DNA of 64,000 bases from Dioscorea cayenensis subsp. rotundata (lineage: Eukaryota; Streptophyta; Magnoliopsida; Dioscoreales; Dioscoreaceae): NCBI RefSeq assembly GCF_009730915.1, contig NC_052475.1:682001-746000 (forward strand), written 5' to 3'. Below the pieces are notes generated by a model, which worked only from the letters and a program-made list of their open reading frames with translations, searched no databases and was not told where the DNA came from. A program made the translations under genes and the position numbers. Numbering within the stretch: the stretch's first letter is position 1; each line of letters opens with the position of its first letter. Positions 34,082-45,830 of the stretch are shown here, in pieces.

Positions 34082-36776
34082 TAATTCCCCCGCTCCTCAG
34101 TAGGAGGAGCCGACTCCCCCGAGGGGGCCATTCTAGCAAGTTCTAAATGATGGAGATGGTCTAGACATGCATTCTCATCAGAGGTAAAAGCAATACCACA
34201 TGCAGCACAATATTTAGCAAGTTGAGCATTGTTCCAATCAAAAATTAACAAGGGTTTGGAAGAAGTACCTTCGACAGTATCTCCTTTCAGTCCCTTCTTC
34301 TTTGATGATCTCGGGGGTTCAGCAATGAAACCGGCCTCCTCATTTAAACGTGAAGATGGCTTTTTCTTCCGCTCACTTTTTCTGGTGTTGCGCCTTTGAT
34401 CCCCATCTACTGACACAGATCCCCCAGATAAATCAGGCAATAATTCCTTGAGATTTCTCTCAAACTCCGAGAACGAGTCGTCCGACTCCTCATTGCTGTC
34501 AGATGTAGAACTCACTCCCTCACGATCCAATGTTGGTCCATTGCCCGTCGTAATGTTCGGTGTACCAGTACCGGGCCTCAGGGCCCATCCTCCTGCAATG
34601 TATTCCCAAATAAAGCCAACAGGTGGCGTCAACTGGGGCAATGAAGCTTCATCTTTGAAATTAATCATTCCTAAGTCCAATTCTGTAGCCCAATTTAACT
34701 TGGGTCCAAGGATCGGTTCTGAGCAAAATTAAGGCGGCCCATCCGCCACCGGCCCAGCAAAAGTCTTGTTCTCCTCCACCTCCACGGTCCGAGCGACCAC
34801 CACTTCCTGTGTATTAAAAACTTGAGGATCATCCGAAGGCCCACAGCCCAACAAACGTCCCTCATCCTTCCTAGAGACATGCTCCTCTCTAGACGATCCA
34901 ACAACCACATTCACCAACTGGGGCCCAATGACATTATTTTTCAGTCTGTTGAGTTAATGGGTCTTGGCCCATCTTGTGACCAATTTCACCAAGGACAAAT
35001 GGATCGCAATTGGCTTCATCGCTTGTGTCTCCCCGGCCCGTAGACCAGCCATTATCCCCCAATGTGATTGGGTCAAGCTCTGGAAACGGGTCAGCAAGCT
35101 TGCCCACGTCCTTCTCTGAATCCCCATAGATCCGTGTAACTCCCTGCTCCTCTTTCCTTTTAAGCAACACGTGCTTCGCCACCCGAGAAACCTCGGACGA
35201 GCGCTGGTTGCCATCTGGCGTCGAAACCGATTTAACCTTCCAGCAGTCGACACGTCGGTCCCTTGGTTCCTGGCCCCCCCTCACGTCCGGTCTCGTCGGT
35301 CGCAATCGCTCGGAGGTCTGAGCCTTGACAAAGAGAACGGATCTTTCCCTCGTCAGCGTTGGACCAACGGTCCGTGCCCCCGACGTCCTCGGAAGGACCG
35401 TCGTCGGCGCAACACTGTGGGAGCCACGCTCGACCACCCCTCCCAACGACCTACCGCCGACGTGGGAGCTGGGCTCGACCACAACGTCGGAAACCGTCGA
35501 GACACCTAGACGGGAGTTGTGCTCCACCTGTCCTCTATCCTTGCTCCACTCCGGCGACACCGGTTTCAGTTCTCTAGTTGAGTCGACAGACTTCTTCCCT
35601 TTCTCTGAAGCTGAGATTTCATGCGTGCTCCTACGTGCATGTTGCTGATCAGCTACCTCACGAGTATCCATCAGCACATACCTTCCTAGTTCTCTCCAGA
35701 AGGATGGTAAAACCCCTCGATCACCCGTTATCAGCACGTTATAACGTCGCATTCCCATGCTGAGGTCTAATTCGAACGGCAGTGAAACCCCCTCTCGACG
35801 GCGGACGAGCACCGACAAGAACTGTTTGTGAGGTGTAGTCGCCCGGGACAAAGCCACCAGCTCACCAACCGGCTGCACCACTTCGGCGATTGTACCCCAG
35901 CTCCATCCGTGCAGAGGGAAATTCCACAGATAAACCCATTATCCCGATCCGGCCGCGCGACCCACAGCTCCAATCTCCGCCGACCAAGGAGAAAGCCTCA
36001 GCGTGCATGGTCCCTCCTTGGTGGCCGCATGAAAACTACCAAGCTTACAGATCTCTTTGACCTCTTCCCGGGTAGTCATCGGAATAAGAAATGCACAGTC
36101 ATTCAAGGGAGTGATCGGTCCTGCGAGATTTCTGTTGATTATACTCGGAGCCACCTCCAAAATACTCGAATCGTTGACGTTGCCCTCCACCAAAGAAAGA
36201 ACAGCAACTTTGGCGAGGTCTTCACGCATTTTCTCAATTTCCGGGGTTAGAAAAATGGACAGCGACGCCCGTGAAACATGACCCACCACCGGTATAACCG
36301 GAAGTTGCACAAACGATTGCATCGGTTGAGGATCCACCCTCAACCCACCTTCTTCCTCGTTGAGACTCATCTTCTTCGACCGCACGTGAAGTCTTTTACG
36401 ATTTGGACTGCGCACCACCGGGCATCTCGCCGCCATGTGCCCGACGCATGCACATCTCAGACAGACTATTTGATGCCGACAATCCGCGGTTGTGTGAGAG
36501 GTGCGGAAACATCGGCCACACGTTGCGTCAGTAGGAGATCGAGGCCGTTTAGAACCCGACATTCTGGCACCCCCCCTTCATCTTCTTCTTAGACTCAGGC
36601 CTGGCCTCCTTCTTGGACGTGTGAGAGTTGCCCGAAGACTCCGAGCTCACCACCTGTGCAAAGGACCGCCTGCTGTCGTTGATGCCCTTGTAACTGCCTG
36701 TAACCTCCTTACCGTCTTGAGTCTTGCCGTCGTCGCCTCCCGCGCCCCCCAGAGGTCGCTCAGGTGACCCATTCAA
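34081..36776 (-). pseudogene. LINE ORF1: zinc-knuckle nucleic-acid-binding protein
   Basis: ORF1 starts at 36776 (MNGSPERPLGGAGGDDG, later RRSFAQVVSSESSGNS). It breaks near a C-rich run at about 36560 and continues in another frame. There it carries two CCHC knuckles (CGRCFRTSHTTADC and CLRCACVGHMAARC). A DUF4283-like region follows (DCAFLIPMTTREEVKEICKL; RRYNVLITGDRG near 35750). The tail ends with a third possible zinc motif (YCAACGIAFTSDENACLDHL) close to 34190, and the ORF meets the ORF2 start at 34081. At least two frame breaks are visible. Confidence 0.75.
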
Positions 36777-37199
36777 AACGTTCTTGCATTATAATATTTT
36801 TACATAATAGATTTTTTGAATAAATTTTTAAAATAATGTGCATTTAGGGTTTAAAGTTTAGAATCAAGGATTTTGAGTTTTGTATTAAAAATTTAAGGTT
36901 TAGAATTTAGTGTTTTAGAATTTTGGATATAAAATTTTACAATATTTTAGTTTATATCTGAGGGTTTTAAATTTAGAATTTTATAATGTTTTATAATTCT
37001 TAGAATTTAGGATTTTTACTACTTGAATTTGAAGTTTATAGAAATTAAAATAACATCATATTAGAAATCTATTCGTAAAATCTATTATGTAAATGTAGCA
37101 TCACTTTTATCAGAATATTTTAGAAATTTTATTTTTATATTTATTTATCTATTTAGTTCATTGAAATTTTTGTAAATGATCAAAATCAGGAAAATTATA

Positions 37200-37505
37200 A
37201 GATTTACTTAGAGCAATATCTTGAAATAAAACAATCCAGCAAAGCTTAGAAAGATCCTAATTCCCAAGTAGTCACCTCAACATTTGTCCTAGTTAAAGCA
37301 TCTAGCGTTCCTCACCGGAGTTTCAACTTTGCTTTGTCCATCCACCGTTAATCCTAAGGAATCTATCCTAACATTTGCCTTACATAAAGCATCTACCATT
37401 CCTCTGTTTGATGGCTCAACTTGTCTTGTAGTTATTTTGTTCATTTTTGTTTTGTCACCTTCTTTAATAAATTTTGTAGTTTATTATTATTTTTTTAAAA
37501 AAATA
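37200..37505 (+). mobile_element. Probable short LINE 3' tail with an internal duplication
   Basis: The segment ends AATAAATTTTGTAGTTTATT followed by ATT repeats and an A-run. This resembles the 3' ends of the LINEs elsewhere in the window. Inside it, two diverged ~60-bp copies (about 37270-37337 and 37370-37430) share ACATTTG-CCT, AAAGCATCTA and TTCCTC. No clear target copies were found. Confidence 0.35.
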
Positions 37506-38092
37506 ATTCTATAAGAAGACATAGATTTCCCCATATCATGTTGATAGCGATTTTTTTAAAGGGTTGTTGATAAATAGAAAAAACACTAACATATTGAAGA
37601 ACTCTTTTTGTTGTTTAAAAAAAAATCATAGATGCTGTATTACTATTATTGATAGTTAAATAAAAAGTAAAAAAAAAAATTGCCTTTTGATTTAGATAAG
37701 TAGATGTGAAATGTTACTTGTTATGTAGAAACTATATCTTGCATTAAAAAAAGGTTGCTTTTTTATTGGGATTAATAGATGTGAAATGTTACTTATTATC
37801 ATCTAATGAAAATGATATGTCATATTATCTTATGAGCATCGTTTACCACCATGTGAAAACTTGTAGAAGAGTAATGCAAATTATTTCATGTTTGAGACTT
37901 GTACACTAATAGCTTTTCTATAAAAGCACCAACCAATTAAATTAAATTTGAGTTGAGCAAGCATCAACTTGTTTTTCTACGGTCATTTTCTTTATATATA
38001 TATATATATATATATATCAAAAAATATAAGCATATAGGAAATCTCTTTATTTTTTTTACTATAATTAACGATATAATTATTAAAGTATAACG

Positions 38093-38196
38093 TAACATTT
38101 CAATTGTTATAGTTTGGTTCACCAAAAGATATCTATAGGAAGTTAACATTTCAATTCCTATAGTTTGGTTCACCACCATATTGTAGGAAGTTAACA
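38093..38196. repeat. Two-copy tandem repeat of ~52 bp
   Basis: ACATTTCAATT-TATAGTTTGGTTCACCA-ATAGGAAGTTA occurs twice in a row, with a few substitutions and a small gap. Noncoding, of unknown origin. Confidence 0.6.
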
Positions 38197-39769
38197 CTAA
38201 AAAATTAAAGTTGAAAAAAGAACAACTGTCAATTTAATTATACTTTTCATAAGGAAATTATTGCACATTGTAGTTCTTTTTAGACTTGATTTCTCCACCA
38301 ATTCGAAGCCCATTATTTTTCAATTATATATAAATTTTTTATTTTGAAAATTTTATTTTCAAGTCAAAACTTCAACAATGGCTTTTGAAAAACATGGAGG
38401 AATTCTTTAAATAAATTCCTAGTTTATCTATTTTCCCAAAAAACAAAACAAGAACATGATGGCAGTCAAGATTGGTTTAGATTTAAGTGTACATTGTCAT
38501 TCTCATGGATTGCTTGTTTCATTTTCCAGTGATTTTTCTTGTTGTTGACATTGAACCAATAAAGGAGAAGACAATTAAAACAAATAATGATAATAATACA
38601 ATTTTCTAATAAACAACATATTTTTAATATACAAATAAAGAGGTCACATTCAATGTTGACAACTAATCACATAAAAATAGTTATGGGATAATTGTCAAAA
38701 GAGGGAGAAGAATTGAATACTCTCCCTCATACTAGTAAAACTAACGTGATGTATTATATATTTTTTTACAACTTCACCTTTATTTTAATAAAAAAATCTT
38801 TTATTTAAAAGTTATTCATGTTTGACAAAGAGTTAATAGACTAATACTCTAATAGCCTAACTGGCCAATTGTGACTAGTTAGTGTGATCCTGTGTGGGAT
38901 ATTAAAAAATTCCCAAGTTTCAAGTTTCATTAAATACAGTGATAAAAACAGGTTTTTTTAACTCAAAAACCCGTACTGAGAGTTAAACCACCAAATCCTA
39001 ATCATAATTTGATTAAATTAATAAATGGCTCTAATAACAATACAACTTTACAGGCACCGTGGCATGAAAATCTTTCCTTTGCTTTTTGCTTGACTAATCA
39101 CTCGTTCTAGAAGATTCATTTAATTGGTGGTTTAAATTGCGTTGAAAGTCGTAATAAAAAAATGTATACATATATAAATGTATAATAATAATAATAATAA
39201 TATAATGAAAGCACGAGGAGTTGTCAAACTCTCAAGTAAACTATATTAATTATAGAAAACGTAATATTAGAGAAAGCTTAATTAAAAAAAATGATTAATT
39301 TTAGGCCACAAAATTCACATTATATTATTATCACATTTTATTAGCAAACTTGTTAAGATCACATTTATTAATTCTTTGGCTGTTTGTCCTCTTGTTTGGA
39401 TGTGACGACCTCCCAATGTTCTGTCGCCCTCTTCCTACTTGAACTAAATCACCCAATTTCAAAAATACCCTCAATATAAATAAAATAAAATAAAATCGTA
39501 CACATTATCCATTATTTGGAACTCCTCATTAATCTATTCCTTGGATTTTGCTGTCTAATAAATCCTGAGTAGTTAATCTATCTATCTGTATATATTAAAA
39601 AAAAAATTGAAGAAACCCACTTCCACCAAAAAGAAATATTCATGGTTGGCATTATTGTTGCAGCATTGTATATACCAACATAATATTATAATATATATAG
39701 TAGTACTGTTTATTTATTATTTATGAATCTTCTAGAAAAAAATTTTTTTTTCTTTAAAAATTGTATGTC

Positions 39770-39935
39770 AAAAAAGATTTATTAACCCAAATTGGTTCTT
39801 AAAATATCTTTTGATTGTCCACATAGTAAGGTTCTAATTACCCCTGATGACATCCAGTCGAGTTTATAAATTTCTAAAGAATTATTAAACCACTGTAATT
39901 GTAATTGATGCACCGTCGTATATCTTTTAAAATTC
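39770..39935. repeat. Dispersed repeat, copy 1 of 2
   Basis: A noncoding segment of about 150 bp whose diverged direct copy lies at 41256-41420 in intron 1 of the hydrolase gene. Shared landmarks are TTTATTA, AAATATCTT, CTCTAAT, GAGTT-ATAAATT and AAACCAC-GTAATTG..TGCACC. Together the copies bracket the promoter and first exon. The family is unknown. Confidence 0.5.
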
Positions 39936-40337
39936 CTTTTATGGGGTGACATTTGTCAATTTTTTTCAATATATATAATTTTTAAGATAAAAAATATAAA
40001 AACTTGTCAATGAAATTTTAAATTTATAAATATTTACCATACTCACAACCACAATAACTGAGTAGCAAGACAGACTCTCATGCTATGGTTGTTGACGGTT
40101 ATAATTTGTTCATATTTTATAAAAAAAAATTATAAATATTTAAAATATAGAGTTTTTTTTTAAAATCATAGGTTTTCTATTAGAAAGGGTAGTTTTGTAA
40201 TTTTGAAATTAAAAATTCAAGGAATTTTCAAAAGATTTATTTATTTATTATCAATCTATCTCTTGTCTGTCGTGCTCGTTCTGTCACTCGCTCGTTCTCT
40301 CTCGCAGTACCCTATAAAGAGAGAAGGGAGCTCTGCG

Positions 40338-43300
40338 ATGGCGGCATCGATCAAGAAGGTGTCGGCTGCCTCCGCGAGGGCTCACACTCGCAAGCAAAAG
40401 CAAGGCTCTTCCCCTTCGCTGCCTCCAGGTGAGAATCCATTAGAAATCGATGAGAAATGGTTCATCTATTTGTCCTATTATGTGCGTCTTGTGTCTTAAT
40501 CTGGATTTTTTTTATATATATTGTTTAATGTTTTTCTGATGATATAAAAATTGCTAATGTGCTAAAAAGTGGATCTTTGTGCGGTTCTGTGGGGTCAAGC
40601 TTTGGGTTTGGTTAAGGATGAATGTCAATGATCTTGAAAGGAATTTCTGGCATTTTTCATCTAGAATTGTTGTTTTGATCACCATTTTTTCTCTAAAAGA
40701 AGAAGGTTGTAATACATCGTACATAATTGTTGGTTTTCATGCTCTGCATCATGAATTTAGCTTGTAAAAGTGCTTTTTTTTTTTTTAAAAAAAGGTGGAT
40801 GAAGCAAAAGGGGCTTGTAGAAGTTGATCTAATTCTTCTTCTTCTTCTTTTTTATCACACCGTAGACAAATCACTCTAGGCGCACATCCTAAATCTTCAA
40901 TCATACAGTGAAAAGAGTCAAACCCAACCTTCAACATGAAAGTTAATCACACCACCACTAACCTATTGTGGGAGGTGCCTAATTGTAATTAGGCAATTGA
41001 GTTGGAGGAGTTGTTTTCACAAAATGATAAAAATAAATTAATAAATTAATATTAATTGATTTAAAAGAATTGGTTTGGCACAGGTTTGTACTTATAACAA
41101 CCACTGCTTGGTACAGTGGATTGTTAGTTGAACGGGGATTAACTACATCCAGAATCGAATTTCCGAATTGGCGGTATTGTTGCAATACGGTAGCAATACT
41201 GTTCATTATGTCACATGTGGAAGGATTCGTTTCCACCTCTCTGGGGTTACATGGCAAAAAAAATTTATTAGCTCAGTTGGGTTTTTTAAAATCTTCTTAT
41301 GGTGCACATGGTAGTACTCTAATCGCCATATGTAACGGATTGAGTTAATAAATTCTTAGAGATCTTATAAACCACCGTAATTGGTGCACCAATATACCTC
41401 CCTATCTCTTTATAACCAGTTGTAGGGCGGTTTTTGTCCCAAAAATAAAAAGTTCATACTTATATGATATTTTGATCAGTTTAAGCTGTAGTAGTTAGTT
41501 GAGATGCAATTGTTTTCAAGCAGCTTTCCATTTTCAAGCTTCTCTGAATTCTTTTCTAAATGGCCTTCCTCAATTCTTGTTAATATGAATGAAATTCTTT
41601 TTCTAAAATCTTAGCATCTCTAGAGGAACAATTCTTTGCTTATTTGTCATCTCTCCTTATTCAATTCATGTTGATTGCCTTTAATGGTTTGTTTATTTGC
41701 ATTTCCCATTGAATTATGAATTAGAGACTTAACAATAAGGTCTTGAATTCAAAGAGATACGATCATATAAACTGTTTGTTATTCAGTTTTGGTGATGATT
41801 CTGACATAAACCTGGCACTTCCAGGGATGTTTAAGAAGATCTCTCTGGTAGTCTTGGTGGGTTTGGCAGCATGGTTTTATAATGTGATTCAACCGCCAGC
41901 TCCTGCTATATGTGGGACTCCTAATGGCCCTCTTGTAACATCATCTAGAATTAAGCTCAGGGATGGGAGGCATCTGGCCTATTTGGAGGCCGGTGTCCCA
42001 AAAGCAAAGGCTGCACACAAGATCATTTATATTCATGGCTTTGCCTCTTGCAAACATGATTTGCTTCCTGTTTCTCCAGTAACGATCATGTTCAGAACTC
42101 CTTTTTATGTCTTGCTTATTTTGGTTCCTTCCATGTCTACTTTTCTTGAGAAGTTGATCGATGCATGATCATTATTTGTTTCAGGACCTGGCTGAAGAAC
42201 TAGGGATTTATTTGGTAGGTTTTGACAGAGCTGGTTATGGAGAGAGTGATCCAGATCCTAAGAAGTCAGTGAAGAGCACAGCTCTTGATATTGAACAACT
42301 GGCAGACCAGTTGAGCCTAGGACCTAAATTTTATGTCATTGGATTCTCTATGGGGGGAGAGCTTACTTGGGGTTGCCTTAAATACATTTCACACAGGTAT
42401 GTTGCTTATGATTTCACTTTTTTTCTCTGTATCATCTGTGCTTTGCATCAGAATCACAAATATAAACTCATTCTTGACTGTTTTGCAATGGCTGAGTTTA
42501 TGCATGTGTAGAAGTGTTCTTGCTGTCCTCGAGCAATATATAATTTACCCTGTAGCCACAGTTTTGAGAAACTTAATGCTGAAGGCTGTAGTGGAACTGT
42601 CCTGTGTTCATCAACACATCTGCCAATATTGAGAAAATGCCATTAACATGTAGCCTGTCGTACTTAATTTCCGTATCATACTACACTAGCCTAACGCTAA
42701 CATTGTATGTTTAAGACATGATTCTTGCAGTGGCACAAAATATTAAGCATATATTTATTGGCAAGAGATAAAACAACCCTCGAAGACTTTATATAGAGGT
42801 AATATAGCATATTTACAGGATTATCATTGACAACCAAGGCCTGTTCTCTGATTGTTGAGCGGGATAAGGCTTATGGAAAGATAGTCTTTCATTCTTCATA
42901 ATAAGTCAAAACTATGTTCAAGAATCAGTCACTCTGAACTGATTTTTTTAGAAAATGTTTCTATCGAAGTAAGCTTCGGTTTCCACTTAAAATTTCAATT
43001 GTTTGGTTGAAGCTGAAATTTGGATTGTTTATCGAAACAAATTGGGAAGCTAGAACTTTTATAGTTTGTCTGCATTTCAGCTTAGAATCTCTTTCTTATT
43101 CTCTAGTTGCAGTTTTCCTCTTGACAGAGGATTTCACGTTCTGCTTTACCCCCTCTTTAAGTTAAACGCATTACTTCCTACTAATTACCATACTATACAA
43201 AAGTAGTCCGTTCTAATGGATAGACCGTCATTATATGAAGCAAACAAATTGAAGTAGGAAAAGTTGGCTATTTTAATGAGCTCCTTGCATTAACATCATC

Positions 43301-44213
43301 AAAGAATGTGTTTCTGTTTAGGTTCTTTTGAGCCTTGGTAAACCTTGTGCAATCTCCTACTAAGGGATTGTGGTTTTCTGAGATTGTTTGAATTAGGTAC
43401 ATTCCAAATGTTCATTCATCCACTTTGCTTCCATTTTTCCATGTCGTTATTTCTCTTTGGACCTTATCATAGGATTTTTAATGATTGCAGGCTTGCAGGA
43501 GCAGCTTTAATTGCTCCAGTGGGAAATTACTGGTGGCCTGGATTTCCTTCCAATGTATCTAAGGAAGCTTATAGCATGCAATTAGCACCAGACAAATGGG
43601 CTGTTGGTGTTGCTCATTATGCCCCATGGTTAACATACTGGTGGAACACCCAAAATTTGTTTCCCAGTTCCAGTGTAATAGCCGGACGGATTGAAATCTT
43701 CTCTGCCGAGGACTTGAAAGTCTTGTCTAAATTTCAAGGAAGACCTTACACAGTACGCAATTTCTTCAAATATTTGCTAATACCTTGATTTGATTAGATT
43801 TCAACATTTGGTATTATTCACGACATTGATTAATAATCTGATTATGAACTCAAAGTATTGATTTCTTGAATGATTTTATTAACTGACACAAACTTTGTGG
43901 TTCTTCTATTTGACAGGCATATGTGACACAACAAGGATTGTTCGAAAGTTTACACCGTGACATGATCGTTGGTTTTGGAAGCTGGGAATTTGACCCTTTG
44001 GATCTTGATGACATATTTGCCGGCAAAGAAGGTTTAGTACATTTGTGGCATGGCACAGAGGATTGGATTGTTCCGGTCATCCTCTCGCAGTATGTCAGCC
44101 AAAAGCACCCTTGGATCAAATATCATGAAGTACCAGGAGCCGGACATCTTTTCCCATTGGCTGATGGCATGGCTGATGCCATAGTGAAGGCACTCGTGCA
44201 GGGGAAGAACTAG
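40338..44213 (+). CDS. Membrane-anchored alpha/beta hydrolase (At3g03240-like)
   Basis: A 371-residue protein of the alpha/beta hydrolase superfamily in five exons: 40338-40428, 41825-42078, 42185-42396, 43491-43752, 43917-44213. All junctions are GT-AG and in phase. The N-terminus (MAASIKKVSAASARAHTRKQ) is basic. A single membrane segment follows (ISLVVLVGLAAWFYNVI, about residues 36-52), then IKLRDGRHLAYLEAG. Catalytic features are IHGFAS (oxyanion region), GFSMGG with nucleophile near Ser170, an acid near Asp322 (HGTEDWIVP) and His350 (GAGHLFP). The triad is complete, so the enzyme is probably an active esterase or lipase, but the substrate is unknown. Intron 1 is 1.4 kb and holds a dispersed repeat and a tiny LINE-like insertion. 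Confidence 0.9.
40772..40812 (-). mobile_element. Very short LINE 3'-end insertion in hydrolase intron 1
   Basis: A poly(T) run followed by AAAAAAAGGTGGATGAAGC is flanked by GCTTGTAAAAGT (40760-40771) and GCTTGTAGAAGT (40813-40824), which match at 11 of 12 positions. The insert looks like the reverse complement of an L1 3' terminus. The full-length LINE at 30307 begins GAAAAGGTGGATAAATCAC on the same strand. It would be an extreme 5' truncation of about 25 LINE bases plus tail. Confidence 0.5.
41256..41420. repeat. Dispersed repeat, copy 2 of 2
   Basis: Direct, diverged copy of the segment at 39770-39935, lying inside intron 1 of the hydrolase gene. The sequence to its left (41070-41255) may belong to the same unknown element. 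Confidence 0.5.
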
Positions 44214-44649
44214 ATCTTCTTCTGTTTTAATTAGTTCTTCTCATCAGCAAGATCTTTATTCTATAGTTGCTTGCTTTCAAAATCTAGTATTGATTTCCAA
44301 CTATATTAAAACCTTAATATTGAATTAAAGATTTTGTTATGCTAGATCTCTTCTATTTGTCTGTCACAGAGAATAAAATAGGTCATGGTCCACCTTTGAC
44401 AAAATGCTCTGTTATACACATATTTATATTTATATATGTAAAAGATCTAAAATAAAAATGGGAAACATGATACTGCTCGTGGCCAACAAAATCAAGAACA
44501 ATTCCAGACATCTTAATGTTTCAATGCACGAAGAAAAAGCTCTAAATGTCCATCTTTCACCATAACTTTTGGAACTTGATTGGCCACCCAATTCATAAGA
44601 TGTTAACATATGTATATATATAAAGCAAACCTGGCTGCATGTGTAGGCC

Positions 44650-45793
44650 ATGCTTCTCAGTGTTGTGTTCCAAATGGGTAGAAAGCCTGCAACTGCAAGC
44701 AAACCATCTCACTCTCTGTTTTTACTCTTCTTCATTACCATCTTTCCTGTACTTTTAGCTAGTTTAGACATGGGAAGAATTGATCAGCATTGGTTAGAAG
44801 AGAAAGAAGATGAAGTTGATGAGGTTCAGAGCCATCAATCTTCTCCTAAAGACTGTGACTGTGACTTTTCCATTGGTGAATGGGTGTATGATAAATCTTA
44901 CCCTCTCTATGATGCAACTTGCCCTTATCTTAGTACTCAGGTAAGTTGCAGAAGAAATGGCCGGCCTGATTTGGACTATGAGAAATGGCGATGGAGGCCA
45001 CAGCACTGTTGGATTCCCAGGTAAAATAAAAAAAATAAATAATAATTGAGTTTGTTTACATAGTATAATGTGACCAAAGTGTGGTTGGTGATGTTTTATA
45101 TAGGTTCAATGCATTGGACTTTCTTGAAAAGATTAGGAAGAAGAGGGTTATGCTTGTTGGAGATTCCATAATGAGGAATCAATGGGAATCACTGGTTTGC
45201 TTGGTAGAATCAGTTATACCAGCTGAGAGTAAGATGCTTTCTAGCCATGGTCCAACTATGGCTTTTCATGCCATGGTAAAAACTATATTCTTTTTCTTAC
45301 TATTTAGTATATATATTCAATGTGAAATTTTTTAGTTCATCTTGTAATATATATATATATATATATACAGGATTATCAAGCATCAATAGAGTTTTCATGG
45401 GCACCATTGTTGGTGGAACTGAAAGAAGATGAGGGAAATAAGAAAGTAGTGCATCTTGATGCTATTGAAGAGAATGCAAAGTATTGGCGTGGAGTAGATG
45501 TGCTTGTATTTGATTCTGCTCACTGGTGGACTCATACTGGCAAATGGAGAACGTAATTAAGTCTTTTTTTTTTTTTTAATCTATATTACATAGTTATTTT
45601 ATATTATAAAATTTTTATAAACATGATTAATTAGGTGGGATTTCTACATGGAAGGAGAGAGAATATTCAAGGATTTGAACCCAATGGTCGCCTATGAGAA
45701 AGGTCTCACTACATGGGCTAAATGGGTTGACCTTAACTTAGATCCCAGAACAACTCGTGTCATTTTCAGAAGTGTCTCCCCTCGCCACAACAG

Positions 45794-45830
<37 letters not shown>

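Larger units (their letters stand above)
30307..36790 (-). mobile_element. Near full-length L1-type LINE with target-site duplications
   Basis: Minus-strand non-LTR retrotransposon of about 6.5 kb. It is flanked by an 11-bp repeat ATAATATTTTT at 30296-30306 and 36791-36801. ORF1 begins within 20 bases of the 5' end, and ORF2 follows it. The 3' end begins (plus strand) GAAAAGGTGGATAAATCAC. The element is much less decayed than the LINE at 10-16 kb, so the insertion is younger. A few frame breaks remain, so it is not intact. GC content is higher than in the flanks. Confidence 0.88.
36802..40337. other. AT-rich intergenic DNA
   Basis: About 3.5 kb without a gene. It contains a LINE-like tail, a short tandem duplication and a dispersed repeat (listed separately), plus (TA)n at 37996-38017 and (ATA)n near 39183-39200. 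Its right end is the promoter of the alpha/beta hydrolase gene. Confidence 0.5.

Noticed and set aside
41070-41190. Possible second tRNA-like SINE in hydrolase intron 1
   Set aside because: Only a weak B-box-like GAATCGAATTTCC is present; no convincing A box or flanking target copies.
44930-44960. Apparent splice signals CAG|GTAAGT..TTGCAG within TBL exon 1
   Set aside because: They are 9 bases apart, too short for an intron, and the translated sequence across them matches the conserved TBL domain.
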